This document shows, piece after piece, positions 34,465 through 43,200 of a DNA stretch of 64,000 nt. Source of the stretch: Actinomadura sp. BRA 177 (lineage in GTDB: Bacteria > Actinomycetota > Actinomycetes > Streptosporangiales > Streptosporangiaceae); NCBI RefSeq assembly GCF_013372625.1, contig NZ_JABXFD010000667.1, positions 1-64,000 of the forward strand, written 5' to 3'. The position numbers were made by a program, and so were the translations under genes. Below the pieces are notes generated by a model. The model did no database searches and was not told the origin of the DNA. It worked only from the letters and a program-made list of their open reading frames with translations. Each line of letters starts with the position of its first letter. The first letter of the stretch is position 1.

Positions 34465-35318
34465 TCGCCCGTACCTACATGTACGTGCCGGGGAACGCGC
34501 CGGACAAGCTGGCCAAGGCGCCCGCACGCGGCGCCGACGCCCTGATCGTGGACCTGGAGGACGCCGTCCCGCAGGCCGCCAAGGAGGCCGCCCGCGCGGA
34601 CGTCGCCGACTGGCTGGCGGGGATGGGCGCATCCGGCGCCGGCCCGGACATCTGGGTGCGGGTCAATCCGGGCGAGGCCGGCCTCATCGACGCGCGGGTC
34701 GTCACCGGCCCGGCCGTCACCGGCCTGTGCCTGGCCAAGGCGGAGAGCGCGGCCGGACTGGCGGCGCTCGACCGGGTCGTCACCGAGGCCGAGACCGCCG
34801 CCGGGCTCGCACCGCGGACCCTGCGGGTCATGCCGCTGCTGGAGTCGGCCGCCGCGCTGCTGGCCGCCCCCGAGATCGCGCGGGCGCCCAGGGTCGCCCG
34901 GCTCCAGCTCGGCGAGGCCGATCTGGCCGCCGATCTCGGCGTCGTCCCGGGACCGGACGGACGCGAGCTGCTGTGGGCGCGTTCGACGGTGGTGGCGGCG
35001 AGCGCGGCGGCCCGGATCTCCCCGCCGATCGCGCCGGTCAGCGTGGACGTCCGGGACCTGGACCTGCTCCGGGAGACGACCCGCGCGCTGTCGCGGATGG
35101 GCTTCCTCGGCCGGGCCTGCGTGCACCCGGCGCAGATCCCGGTCATCAACGAGGTGTTCACCCCGACGCCCGAAACGGTCGCCGAGGCGCGCGGCGTCCT
35201 GGAGCGGTACGACCGGTCGCTCGCCGAGGGCAGCGCGGTGTGCCTGGACGATCAGGGCCGGCTGGTGGACGAGGCCGTGGTCCGCTCGGCCCGCCGCGTC
35301 GTGGAGCTCGCCCGATGA
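34461..35318 (+). CDS. HpcH/HpaI-CitE family acyl-CoA lyase
   Basis: Encodes 285 residues of the CitE-like TIM barrel: TYMYVPGNAPDKLAKA, ADALIVDLEDAVP (metal-binding Glu/Asp), VMPLLESAAALL, LQLGEADLAADLG and GFLGRACVHPAQIPVIN. Family members cleave citryl-, citramalyl- or malyl-type CoA esters. Together with a CoA-transferase and PrpD-family genes, a C4-C5 hydroxy-dicarboxyl-CoA is a reasonable substrate guess. ATG 34461 overlaps the upstream remnant and the stop overlaps the cupin start. Confidence 0.9.
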   Translation: MIARTYMYVPGNAPDKLAKAPARGADALIVDLEDAVPQAAKEAARADVADWLAGMGASGAGPDIWVRVNPGEAGLIDARVVTGPAVTGLCLAKAESAAGLAALDRVVTEAETAAGLAPRTLRVMPLLESAAALLAAPEIARAPRVARLQLGEADLAADLGVVPGPDGRELLWARSTVVAASAAARISPPIAPVSVDVRDLDLLRETTRALSRMGFLGRACVHPAQIPVINEVFTPTPETVAEARGVLERYDRSLAEGSAVCLDDQGRLVDEAVVRSARRVVELAR

Positions 35319-35662
35319 TCACGCACATGCCGCGGGATCTGGAGTGGCACCCGTACACGATCCCCGGGTCGGCCCCCCAGGTGGAGCTGGCCCGGCTGCG
35401 CGCGAACCGGGAGACGGGATCCTTCCTGGCCCTGGTGCGCTTCCCGGCGGGCTGGGCGCGGCCGGGCTCGGGGCACTACCGGTGCGGGGAGGAGTTCACC
35501 GTCCTGGAGGGCGAACTCCAGGTCTCCGGGGTGACCTACCGGGCGGGCGACGCGGCGTGGATCCCCGCGGGACGGGAGCGCCATGACTCCCGCAGCGACG
35601 CGGGAGCCATGGCGCTCGCCTGGTTCTCCGGCCCGGCCGAGTGGGTGCCCGCCCCCGGGTGA
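35315..35662 (+). CDS. Small cupin-domain protein
   Basis: Encodes 115 residues of a single cupin barrel with motif 1 as GHYRCGEEFTVLEGELQV and motif 2 as DAAWIPAGRERHDSRS, similar to ChrR-type or anti-sigma cupins. It has His, Cys and Glu residues suitable for a metal. It is last in the operon. Its role, whether an isomerase, sensor or dioxygenase-like enzyme, is not clear. Confidence 0.82.
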   Translation: MITHMPRDLEWHPYTIPGSAPQVELARLRANRETGSFLALVRFPAGWARPGSGHYRCGEEFTVLEGELQVSGVTYRAGDAAWIPAGRERHDSRSDAGAMALAWFSGPAEWVPAPG

Positions 35663-35682
35663 CACGCGCCCGGCCGGGGGTC

Positions 35683-36369
35683 CTACGCGGCGACCCGGCC
35701 GGCCTCCTCCAGCGCGCCATCGATCATGGAGTACACGCGATCGGCGGCGGTGAGCTGGGCCAGGTCGTGGGTGACCATCACCGTGGCGAGCCGCTGCTCG
35801 CGGGTCAGGCTCTCCAGCAGCTTCACGATCTGCTCGCCGCGGTGGTGGTCGAGGGCGCTGGTGGGCTCGTCCACGAGGAGGACCTCGGGACCGTTCATCA
35901 GCGCCCGTGCGATGTTGACGCGCTGGCGTTCGCCGCCCGACAGCTGGTGCGGCCGCTTGTGCAGCTGCCCCGCGAGGCCCACGACGGCCAGCAGTTCCCG
36001 GGCCCGGGCGGTGGCGTGCCGCGTGGACTGCCCGGCCATGTGCGCCATCACCGTCAGCTGGTCGATGGCGGTGAGCGACGCCAGCAGGTTCGGCTGCTGG
36101 AAGACGATGCCCACATGGTCGCGGCGCAGCCGGGTCCGTTCGGCGGGACGCAGCCGGGTGACCTCGCGGCCCGCGACCGACACCGTCCCCGACGCCGGCT
36201 GGATGAGCGTCGCGGCCACGGCCAGCAGGCTCGACTTGCCGGACCCGGACGGGCCGACCACCGCGGTGAACTCGCCGGGCCCCACGGTCATGCTCACCTG
36301 GTCGAGCGCGGTCAGCGTGCGGTCCCCGTCGGGGTAGGTCAGGACGACGTCTTCGAGAACGAGGTTCAT
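35683..36369 (-). CDS. ABC ATPase (MacB/LolD type)
   Basis: Encodes 228 residues with Walker A GPSGSGKSS, Q-loop VFQQPNLL, signature LSGGERQRV, Walker B VLLVDEPTSALD and H-loop VTHD. This short ATPase pairs with the FtsX-like permease just upstream (ATGA overlap). Such pairs act as mechanotransmission exporters or lipoprotein and antibiotic-resistance systems. The divergent histidine kinase/response regulator suggests an envelope-stress-inducible module. Confidence 0.93.
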   Translation of the reverse strand: MNLVLEDVVLTYPDGDRTLTALDQVSMTVGPGEFTAVVGPSGSGKSSLLAVAATLIQPASGTVSVAGREVTRLRPAERTRLRRDHVGIVFQQPNLLASLTAIDQLTVMAHMAGQSTRHATARARELLAVVGLAGQLHKRPHQLSGGERQRVNIARALMNGPEVLLVDEPTSALDHHRGEQIVKLLESLTREQRLATVMVTHDLAQLTAADRVYSMIDGALEEAGRVAA

Positions 36370-37448
36370 CGTGCGGCTCCAAGCGCGGTCAGCGGATCGA
36401 CGGATGTGATCTTGCGGATGGCCAGCGCGGCGCCCACCGCGCCGAGCGCGATCATCACCACCACGGGCAGCACCGTCGTGGCGGCCGAGACGACGAACGG
36501 GATGCCGTCCCCGATCGCGAGCCCGGCCAGCGCGCCGATGGCGCCGCCGAGGCCGGCTCCGGCCAGCAGCACGAGGACGGCCTGGGCCAGCGCGTCGCGC
36601 AGCAGGTAGCCGGTGCTCGCGCCGAGCGCCTTCAGCACCGCCACATCACCGCGGCGCTGGATCGTCCAGACGGTGAAGAACGCGCCGATGACCAGTGCCG
36701 AGATCGCGAACAGGAACCCGCGCATGAGCTGCAGCGACCCGTTCTCAGCGGAGAACGACGGGATCGCCGACTTCGCGTCCCCCTGGGCGATCGTGGTGGT
36801 GCCGAGCCGCTGGTCGGCCGCGTCCAGATCCGGCTTCCCGGTGACGTCCAGCAGCAGGACGGTGGCGGCCTGGTCGCCGCTCTCCGGGCTGAGGCCGCGC
36901 CAGTCGTCCACCGTGATCCAGGCGACCGGCGTGTGGCTGTAGGACGACTCGCCGCCCGTACCCGCCACTGTGAACCCGTGCCCGGCGATCTGGACGCGGT
37001 CGCCGGCCTTCAGCCCGGTGCTCTCGGACAGTTCGGCCGACAGCACGATCTGCCCGGACGACAGGGAGTGGTGGGCGTTCCCGGTGGCCTCCGCACCGCC
37101 CGGGGCGGCCCCGAAGAGCGCGACGGGCGCGCCCCGCTCCCCGCCCGCGCCGAAGGCGATCCGGTTCATCGAGATGCCGAGCGGCTCGGCCGTCGCCCCC
37201 GCGACGTCCTGCCAGCCCTTCATCGTCGCCTGGTCGATCCGGCTTTCCGAGAAGGAGGTCTCTCCGCCGCCCGTGCTGAACACGATGCGGTCGGCGGGCA
37301 GGTTCTCGACGGCCGAGGCGCTGTCGCGCGCCAGCCCCGCCGTCAGCCCCGACAGCATCGTCACCAGCAGCGTGATGAGCAGCACGACCGATCCCATGAG
37401 CGCGAACCGCCCCTTGGCGAAGCGCAGGTCTCGTAGTGCTACGAACAC
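36366..37448 (-). CDS. FtsX-like ABC permease
   Basis: Encodes 360 residues from GTG 37448 (GGGGGA just upstream). One N-terminal membrane helix (FALMGSVVLLITLLVTMLSG) precedes a large extracytoplasmic MacB-like domain of about 210 residues. Three C-terminal helices follow (FLFAISALVIGAFFTVWT, QAVLVLLAGAGLGGAIG, TTVLPVVVMIALGAVGAAL). This is the type VII ABC topology. It is first in the operon with its ATPase. Confidence 0.9.
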   Translation of the reverse strand: MFVALRDLRFAKGRFALMGSVVLLITLLVTMLSGLTAGLARDSASAVENLPADRIVFSTGGGETSFSESRIDQATMKGWQDVAGATAEPLGISMNRIAFGAGGERGAPVALFGAAPGGAEATGNAHHSLSSGQIVLSAELSESTGLKAGDRVQIAGHGFTVAGTGGESSYSHTPVAWITVDDWRGLSPESGDQAATVLLLDVTGKPDLDAADQRLGTTTIAQGDAKSAIPSFSAENGSLQLMRGFLFAISALVIGAFFTVWTIQRRGDVAVLKALGASTGYLLRDALAQAVLVLLAGAGLGGAIGALAGLAIGDGIPFVVSAATTVLPVVVMIALGAVGAALAIRKITSVDPLTALGAAR

Positions 37449-37619
37449 GTGGTCCCCCGTTTCGTGTACATCTGAAGTGGACGCTTCCAGCCTGCGCGGC
37501 GGGGCCGTCCCGGCACATCGTGCGCCCGGACCGGGGGATCGCCTTCTTCCGGACGGCCGGATATCAACCATTCGATGGATGCGGTTCGCACATGGCCGTC
37601 GCCTACCGTGAGTCAGGAC

Positions 37620-38840
37620 ATGCGTACCGATCTGTTCTCTCCGACGATGCGGCTGCTCGGCTGGGCCGTGCACGGCACCTTCCTGGTGCTGCTCGCGATC
37701 GCCCTGGCGCGCGTCCTGCACGACGAGCAGCCGTGGGTCGCCGCCGGCGGCCTGGCCCTCGGCGCCGGCTACGTCGGCGGGGTGCTGTGGGCCGGGCGCG
37801 ATCGGCGTCCCCGCCCGAGCCTCGCCCGGCCGTGGCTGGCGCTGCTCACCGCCGGGTGGGCGGCGCTGGCCCTGTCCTCTCCCGAGTTCGTCTGGCTGGC
37901 CTTCCCGCTGTTCTTCCTGTACCTGCATCTGCTGCCGCTGCCCGCGGCACTGCCCGGCGTGGTCCTGCTGACGGCCGCGGCGGTCGGGGCCGTGGCCTGG
38001 CACGGCGGCGGGGTCACGCTGGCGGAGGTGCTCGGCCCGACCATCGGCGCGTCGGTCGCCACCCTGATGGCCCTCGCCTACCAGGCGCTCTACCGGGAGA
38101 GCGAGGAGCGCCGCCTGCTCATCGAGGACCTGGTCCGCACCCGCGAGAAACTGGTCGAGGTCGAATCCGAGGCGGCCCGGCTCACCGAGCGCGAGCGCCT
38201 GGCCCGCGAGATCCACGACACCCTCGCCCAGGGGATGTCCAGCATCATCCTGCTCCTGCGGGCCGCGCGCCGCGATCTCGGCGGCGACCCCGGCGCCGCG
38301 CTGGCCCGGGTGGCCGAGGCCGAGCAGGCCGCCGCGGAGAACCTGGAGGAGGCCCGCCACTTCGTGCGGGCGCTGGCTCCGCCCGCGCTGCAGCAGTCCT
38401 CCCTCACCGACGCGCTGCGCCGGATCACCGAGTCGGCGGCCGCGCGTTCCCAGGCCCGGATGCGTTTCGAGGTGTCGGGGGCTCCCGCCGAGCTGCCGGT
38501 CGCCTACGAGGTGGCGCTCCTGCGCATCGCCCAGGGGGCGCTCGGAAACGCCGCCGGCCACTCCGGGGCCGAGAACGTCCGGGTGACGCTGACCTATCTT
38601 GACGACATGGTGATGCTGGACGTCTTCGACGACGGGCGCGGCTTCGATCCCGCGGCGGTCGGCCGTCCACCGGCCGGGCCGGGGAAGGAGCCGCACGGCG
38701 GCGGCACCGGCTACGGGCTTCGGGCGATGCGCGACCGGGCCGCCGCACTGGGCGGGACGCTGACGGTCGAGTCCGCACCGCAGGAGGGGACGGCCGTGGC
38801 GGCGACCCTGCCGATGCCCGGCGACGGGGAGCGGGGATGA
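37620..38840 (+). CDS. DesK/NarX-type sensor histidine kinase
   Basis: Encodes 406 residues. About five N-terminal membrane segments lead to a HisKA_3 dimerisation domain with the phospho-acceptor His in REIHDTLAQGMSSI, and a HATPase domain (FDDGRGFDP, GYGLRAMRDRAAALGG). The stop overlaps the response-regulator start. It is divergent from the FtsX/MacB-type exporter, which it probably regulates in response to membrane or cell-wall stress. Confidence 0.93.
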   Translation: MRTDLFSPTMRLLGWAVHGTFLVLLAIALARVLHDEQPWVAAGGLALGAGYVGGVLWAGRDRRPRPSLARPWLALLTAGWAALALSSPEFVWLAFPLFFLYLHLLPLPAALPGVVLLTAAAVGAVAWHGGGVTLAEVLGPTIGASVATLMALAYQALYRESEERRLLIEDLVRTREKLVEVESEAARLTERERLAREIHDTLAQGMSSIILLLRAARRDLGGDPGAALARVAEAEQAAAENLEEARHFVRALAPPALQQSSLTDALRRITESAAARSQARMRFEVSGAPAELPVAYEVALLRIAQGALGNAAGHSGAENVRVTLTYLDDMVMLDVFDDGRGFDPAAVGRPPAGPGKEPHGGGTGYGLRAMRDRAAALGGTLTVESAPQEGTAVAATLPMPGDGERG

Positions 38841-39535
38841 GCGAGCCGATCAGGATCCTGCTGGTGGACGACCACCCGGTCGTGCGCTCCGGCATCCGCG
38901 CCATGCTGCTCGACCAGCCCGGCTTCGAGCTGGTGGGCGAGGTCGCGACCGGTGCGGAGGGGGTGGCGGAGGCACGGCGGCTGCGGCCCGACGTCGTGCT
39001 GATGGACCTGCAGCTCGGCGCGGGGATCCACGGGAGTGAGGCGACCCGGCAGATCACCGCGGCGGGTGCCAGCGCGCCCCGGGTCCTGGTGCTCACGACG
39101 TTCGACACCGATGCCGACATCCTCGCCGTCGTCGAGGCCGGCGCCACCGGCTACCTGCTCAAGGACGCGCCTCCGGAGAAGCTCTTCGCCGCGATCCGGT
39201 CGGCCGCCGCCGGGGACAGCACGCTCGCGCCCAGCGTCGCCTCCCGCCTCCTCGGCCAGATGCGGTCCCCCGCCGCGACGCTGACCGCACGGGAACTGCA
39301 GGTGCTGGAGCTGGTCGCCGAGGGACTGTCGAACCGGCAGATCGGCAAGCGGCTGTTCCTCAGCGAGACCACGATCAAGACGCACCTGGTGCACATCTAC
39401 GCCAAACTCGACGTCGACTCGCGGACCGCGGCGGTCGCCGCCGCCACCCGCCGCGGCCTCATCCGGTCGTCCTGCTCCACGCCGTCCCGCCCGGGGAGTG
39501 ACCGGGTCAGCGGTGCGCCGCCCAGCTCCGCGTGA
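38837..39535 (+). CDS. NarL/LuxR-type response regulator
   Basis: Encodes 232 residues. The receiver domain has acidic pocket DDH and phospho-acceptor Asp in DVVLMDLQL, plus the late Lys in YLLKDAPP. The C-terminal LuxR-type helix-turn-helix is LTARELQVLELVAEGLSNRQ through TIKTHLVHIYAKL. It partners the upstream kinase. The last 29 bases overlap the end of the convergent iclR gene. Confidence 0.94.
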   Translation: MSEPIRILLVDDHPVVRSGIRAMLLDQPGFELVGEVATGAEGVAEARRLRPDVVLMDLQLGAGIHGSEATRQITAAGASAPRVLVLTTFDTDADILAVVEAGATGYLLKDAPPEKLFAAIRSAAAGDSTLAPSVASRLLGQMRSPAATLTARELQVLELVAEGLSNRQIGKRLFLSETTIKTHLVHIYAKLDVDSRTAAVAAATRRGLIRSSCSTPSRPGSDRVSGAPPSSA

Positions 39536-40286
39536 TCTCCTCGGCGGCGTCGCGGACGAGGGTCCGGTAGCGGTCGACGGCCTCGGGGGTGAAGCGGTGC
39601 CGGGGCCCGCAGATGCTGATCGACCCGGCGACCGCGCCGTCGGGGCCGAAGAGCGGCGCGGCGACCGAGCCCGCGTCGGCCTGCCGTTCGCCGCGGGAGA
39701 CCGCGACGCCGTCGCGGGCCGTTTCGGCGAGCCGGTCGCGGAGGGCCGCCTCGTCGGTGACGGTCCGGTCGGTGAGGGCGGCGAGCGGCCGGGCGAGCAG
39801 GGCTTCGCGTCGGGTCTCGGGCAGGACGGCCAGGATGACGCGGCCGGAGGAGCCGGCGTGCAGCGGGAACCGTCGTCCGACCTCGACCGTCATTTTGACC
39901 TCGTGGGGGCTTTCGAACTGGTCGAGGTAGACCCGCTCGTCTCCGGCGAGTCCGGACAGGGTGGTGGTCTCGCCGGTTTGGTCCCGCAGCCGGCGCAGGA
40001 CGGGTGCGGCGGCGTTGCGGATGTTGAAGCGGCGCAGCGCGCTGACGCCGAGCGCGACGGCGGCGGGCCCGAGCCGGTACCCGGACGTGCCCGCCTCCAG
40101 CATCTCCCGTGACACCAGCGACTGCAGGATGCGGTACACCACGGCTTTGGAGATGCCCAGTTCGCGGCTGATGGCGGTGACGCCGAGGTGCTCGGGCCCG
40201 CCGGCGAACAGCAGCAGCACGTCGGCGACGCGCCCGGCGACCTCGGTTCCCCCAGGGGGCGGGGCGGTGGCGGTCTGGTCGGTCAC
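39507..40286 (-). CDS. IclR-family regulator (divergent from the other two)
   Basis: Encodes 259 residues from GTG 40286. The winged HTH is HLGVTAISRELGISKAVVYRI and the effector domain has VYLDQFESPHEVKM, PLHAGSSGRVILA and GSISICGP. It is clearly less similar to the other two IclR proteins than they are to each other. It lies downstream of the amidohydrolase on the same strand, 16 bases away, so it may be co-transcribed and may regulate that operon. Confidence 0.92.
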   Translation of the reverse strand: MTDQTATAPPPGGTEVAGRVADVLLLFAGGPEHLGVTAISRELGISKAVVYRILQSLVSREMLEAGTSGYRLGPAAVALGVSALRRFNIRNAAAPVLRRLRDQTGETTTLSGLAGDERVYLDQFESPHEVKMTVEVGRRFPLHAGSSGRVILAVLPETRREALLARPLAALTDRTVTDEAALRDRLAETARDGVAVSRGERQADAGSVAAPLFGPDGAVAGSISICGPRHRFTPEAVDRYRTLVRDAAEEITRSWAAHR

Positions 40287-40302
40287 GCCTCGATCCTAGG
40301 AT

Positions 40303-41763
40303 TCACCGGCCGCGGTGCAGGTAGCGGCCGACCGGTTCGCCGCGGATCTCGCCGTCGGCGTAGACGTGGTGGCCGCGCACGAAGGTGTCGGTGACCCGCG
40401 CGGTCATGGCGAACCCTTCGAACGGGGTGTACTCCTGCGCCGATTCGGAATCGGCGGCGCGGACCGTCCACGACACGTCGGGGTCGACCAGGGCGATGTC
40501 GGCGTCGTAGCCCTCGGCGAGGGCGCCCTTGTTGAGCAGCCCGTAGCGGCGGGCCGGATTCCACGACGTCAGTTGCGCGATGCGCTGCAACGGCAGGCCG
40601 CGTTTGACGCCTTCGCCGATCAGGCCGGGCAGCAGGTATTCGGCGCCGCCGAACCCGGACTTGGCCAGGAAGATGTCGTCGCGGTCGGCGCCGAACTTCA
40701 TCTCGTCCCGGCAGCAGGCGTGGTCGCTGACGACCCAGTCGACCTCGCCGGCCAGGACGTGCCGCCACAGCGCCTCGACGTCGGCGCGGTCGCGCAGCGG
40801 CGGGTTGACCTTGCCGCCCAGGCCGTGCGCGGTGTCGACGTCGGCGAGCAGGTGCCCGATGGTGACCTCGCGGCGGAAATCGATGTGCGGGAACGCGCCC
40901 GCCATCGTCAACGCCGCAGACAGCGCCTTCTGCGACGACAGGTGCAGCAGGTTGATGTTCGGCAGGCCCGTCTCGTGCGCCAGGTAGGACGCGATCGTGA
41001 CGGCCAGGCCTTCTGAGTGCGGCGGGCGGGACGCGCTGTAGGCGCGCAGGCCCGACAGCGACCTGTCCTGCTCGACGATCCGGGTGTAGGCGGTCATGAT
41101 CTCGGCGGTCTCGCAGTGCAGCGACAGCGAGATGTGCGGCGCGTACTCGGCGAGCTGCTCGCGGGCCGCCTGCACGCCGCGCATGACGAACTCGAAATGC
41201 GCCACGTCGTAGCGCTCGTCCGACGGCGTCATCAGAAAATCGCTCTGGCTGGACGAGCGGCCGTGCAGCCCGTGACTGCCGTAGAACATGAAGATCTTGA
41301 AGGACGTGACGCCGTGCTCCTCAACGAGGTAGGGGATCTCGTTGATGTGCTCGGCCATCATCGGCGCCAGGTGAAAGCCGTAGTCGACGTAGGCGTTGCC
41401 CTGCGCGGCGCCCAGCACCTCGGGGAAGAACTCCCGGTACGGCCCGCCCTTGTTCAGGTAGTACTGGCCGGTCCGCATGTAGGTCAACGAGGTGGTGACG
41501 CCGCCCTGCGCGCTGGCGCGGCTCTCGGTGCGGGCATCGGCCGCCAGCTCGTTGTAGATCCCCCAATGCTGATGGGCGTCCACCACACCCGGGAACGCGA
41601 GCCGCCCGCGCCCATCGACCACGGTGGCCGCGTCGTCGTCCGGCAGATCGGGGGCGACCCGGACGATGGTGCCGTCGTTGACGGCGATGTCCCCAAGTTC
41701 GGGCGCGGGGACATCGGGACGGACCACCCGCACGTTCTTCAGCAGCAGCTCGGTCGTCGCCAT
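40303..41763 (-). CDS. Hydantoinase/dihydropyrimidinase-like amidohydrolase
   Basis: Encodes 486 residues of the cyclic-amidase branch of the amidohydrolase superfamily. The metal ligands are visible: H-x-H in VVDAHQHWG, the carboxylated Lys in TSFKIFMFYGS, His in SLSLHCETAE and NLLHLSS, and Asp in WVVSDHACC. It should hydrolyse a cyclic amide such as a hydantoin, dihydropyrimidine or imide. ATG 41763 follows an IclR-type palindrome by 28 bases. With the cyclase-family hydrolase and nitrilase-fold protein nearby, it suggests breakdown of an N-heterocycle. Confidence 0.9.
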   Translation of the reverse strand: MATTELLLKNVRVVRPDVPAPELGDIAVNDGTIVRVAPDLPDDDAATVVDGRGRLAFPGVVDAHQHWGIYNELAADARTESRASAQGGVTTSLTYMRTGQYYLNKGGPYREFFPEVLGAAQGNAYVDYGFHLAPMMAEHINEIPYLVEEHGVTSFKIFMFYGSHGLHGRSSSQSDFLMTPSDERYDVAHFEFVMRGVQAAREQLAEYAPHISLSLHCETAEIMTAYTRIVEQDRSLSGLRAYSASRPPHSEGLAVTIASYLAHETGLPNINLLHLSSQKALSAALTMAGAFPHIDFRREVTIGHLLADVDTAHGLGGKVNPPLRDRADVEALWRHVLAGEVDWVVSDHACCRDEMKFGADRDDIFLAKSGFGGAEYLLPGLIGEGVKRGLPLQRIAQLTSWNPARRYGLLNKGALAEGYDADIALVDPDVSWTVRAADSESAQEYTPFEGFAMTARVTDTFVRGHHVYADGEIRGEPVGRYLHRGR

Positions 41764-41791
41764 GCATGTCTCCTTACCGCCCCGCCACGGT

Positions 41792-41810
41792 TGTTCCGCT
41801 AAGGGGAACA
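41792..41810. promoter_or_regulatory. IclR-type operator, site 4 (amidohydrolase)
   Basis: TGTTCC-GCTAAGG-GGAACA has perfect 6-base arms and the same 7-base spacer as sites 1-3. It lies 28 bases before the amidohydrolase start. Confidence 0.7.
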
Positions 41811-41945
41811 TTCGATCGATCTGACATCATGGTGGCAGCCGTCACGTTAGGGGTCAATGTCTTGAGGGAACTTGACGTAACTCCATGATCGGTGCCAACT
41901 TGAGGAGTCCGGCGCGCTGCCGCGATTCGGATCATTGCATTCTTG

Positions 41946-41964
41946 TGTTTCTCCTGACGGAACA
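41946..41964. promoter_or_regulatory. IclR-type operator, site 5 (CoA-transferase operon)
   Basis: TGTTTC-TCCTGAC-GGAACA, 23 bases before the CoA-transferase ATG and 135 bases from site 4 across the divergent promoter region. Confidence 0.68.
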
Positions 41965-41987
41965 ACTGAGCGAAGGTGGTGCCGGTC

Positions 41988-43175
41988 ATGACCGACGCGC
42001 TGTCCGGGGTCCGGGTCCTCGACGCGGCCACGCTGTTCGCCGGCCCGCTCGCCGCGACGCTGCTCGGCGACTTCGGCGCCGACGTCATCAAGATCGAGCA
42101 CCCCAAGGGCGACCCGGTGCGCAGCCACGGCGCGCAGCGCGACGGCGTCGGGCTCTGGTGGAAGATGCTCGGCCGCAACAAGAAGGCCATCACCCTCTAC
42201 CTCGGCTCCCCCGAAGGACAAGACCTGTTCCGCCGCCTGGCCGCCGACGCCGACGTGGTGATCGAGAACTTCCGGCCCGGGACGCTGGAACGCTGGGGCC
42301 TGGGCTACGACACGCTGGCCGAGCTCAACCCGCGGCTCGTCCTCGCGCGGGTCACCGGGTTCGGGCAGACCGGCCCCTACGCCAAACGGCCCGGGTTCGG
42401 GACGCTCGCCGAGGCGATGAGCGGATTCGCCGCGATCACCGGGGAACCGGACGGCCCGCCCACCCTGCCGCCGTTCGGCCTCGCCGACGGCATCGCCGCC
42501 CTGACCACCGCATTCGCAATCATGACCGCGCTGCGCGCACGGGAGGAGACCGGCACCGGGCAGGTGATCGACCTGGCCATCATCGAACCGATCCTGACCC
42601 TGCTCGGCCCGCAGATCATCACCTACGACCAGCTCGGCGAGCTGCAGGCCCGCACCGGGAACCGGTCGCACAACAACGCGCCCCGCAATACCTACCGCAC
42701 CCGCGACGGCGGCTGGGTCGCCGTCTCCACCAGCGCCCAGTCCATCGCCGAACGGGTGATGCGCCTGGTCGGCCGCCCCGAGCTCATCGACGAACCCTGG
42801 TTCGCCACCGGCACGGAACGCGCCAAACACGCCGACGTGCTGGACGAGGCCGTCGGGTCCTGGATCGCCGGACGCGACCGCGACGAGGTCGTCACGGCGT
42901 TCGAGGACGCGCAGGCCGCCATCGCGCCCATCTACACCGCCGCCGACGTCATGACCGACCCACAGTTCGCGGCGCTCGGCACCATCGCGACCGTCCCCGA
43001 CGACGAACTCGGCCCGGTGAAGATGCAGAACATCCTGTTCCGGCTCTCACAGACCCCGGGAAGGATCGAGTCGGCCGGGCCACCGCTCGGCGCGCACACC
43101 GCCGAGATCCTCGCCCGCTACGGGGTGGACGAGGCCGCGCTGGACGACCTGCGCGCCAAGGGCGTGATCAAGTGA
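41988..43175 (+). CDS. CaiB/BaiF family (type III) CoA-transferase, second copy
   Basis: Encodes 395 residues from ATG 41988; GTG 41976 is an alternative. Family motifs are VLDAATLFAGPLAATLLGDF, GADVIKIEHPKGD, the catalytic Asp in GQVIDLAIIEP and FGQTGPYA. It activates a carboxylic acid as a CoA ester. It is first in the operon CoA-transferase-cyclase-MmgE/PrpD, with an IclR-type site in front. The paralogue at 32544-33749 belongs to the sister operon. Confidence 0.93.
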   Translation: MTDALSGVRVLDAATLFAGPLAATLLGDFGADVIKIEHPKGDPVRSHGAQRDGVGLWWKMLGRNKKAITLYLGSPEGQDLFRRLAADADVVIENFRPGTLERWGLGYDTLAELNPRLVLARVTGFGQTGPYAKRPGFGTLAEAMSGFAAITGEPDGPPTLPPFGLADGIAALTTAFAIMTALRAREETGTGQVIDLAIIEPILTLLGPQIITYDQLGELQARTGNRSHNNAPRNTYRTRDGGWVAVSTSAQSIAERVMRLVGRPELIDEPWFATGTERAKHADVLDEAVGSWIAGRDRDEVVTAFEDAQAAIAPIYTAADVMTDPQFAALGTIATVPDDELGPVKMQNILFRLSQTPGRIESAGPPLGAHTAEILARYGVDEAALDDLRAKGVIK

Positions 43176-43200
43176 CGACCCCGGTCAAGGAAGGCCAGAA

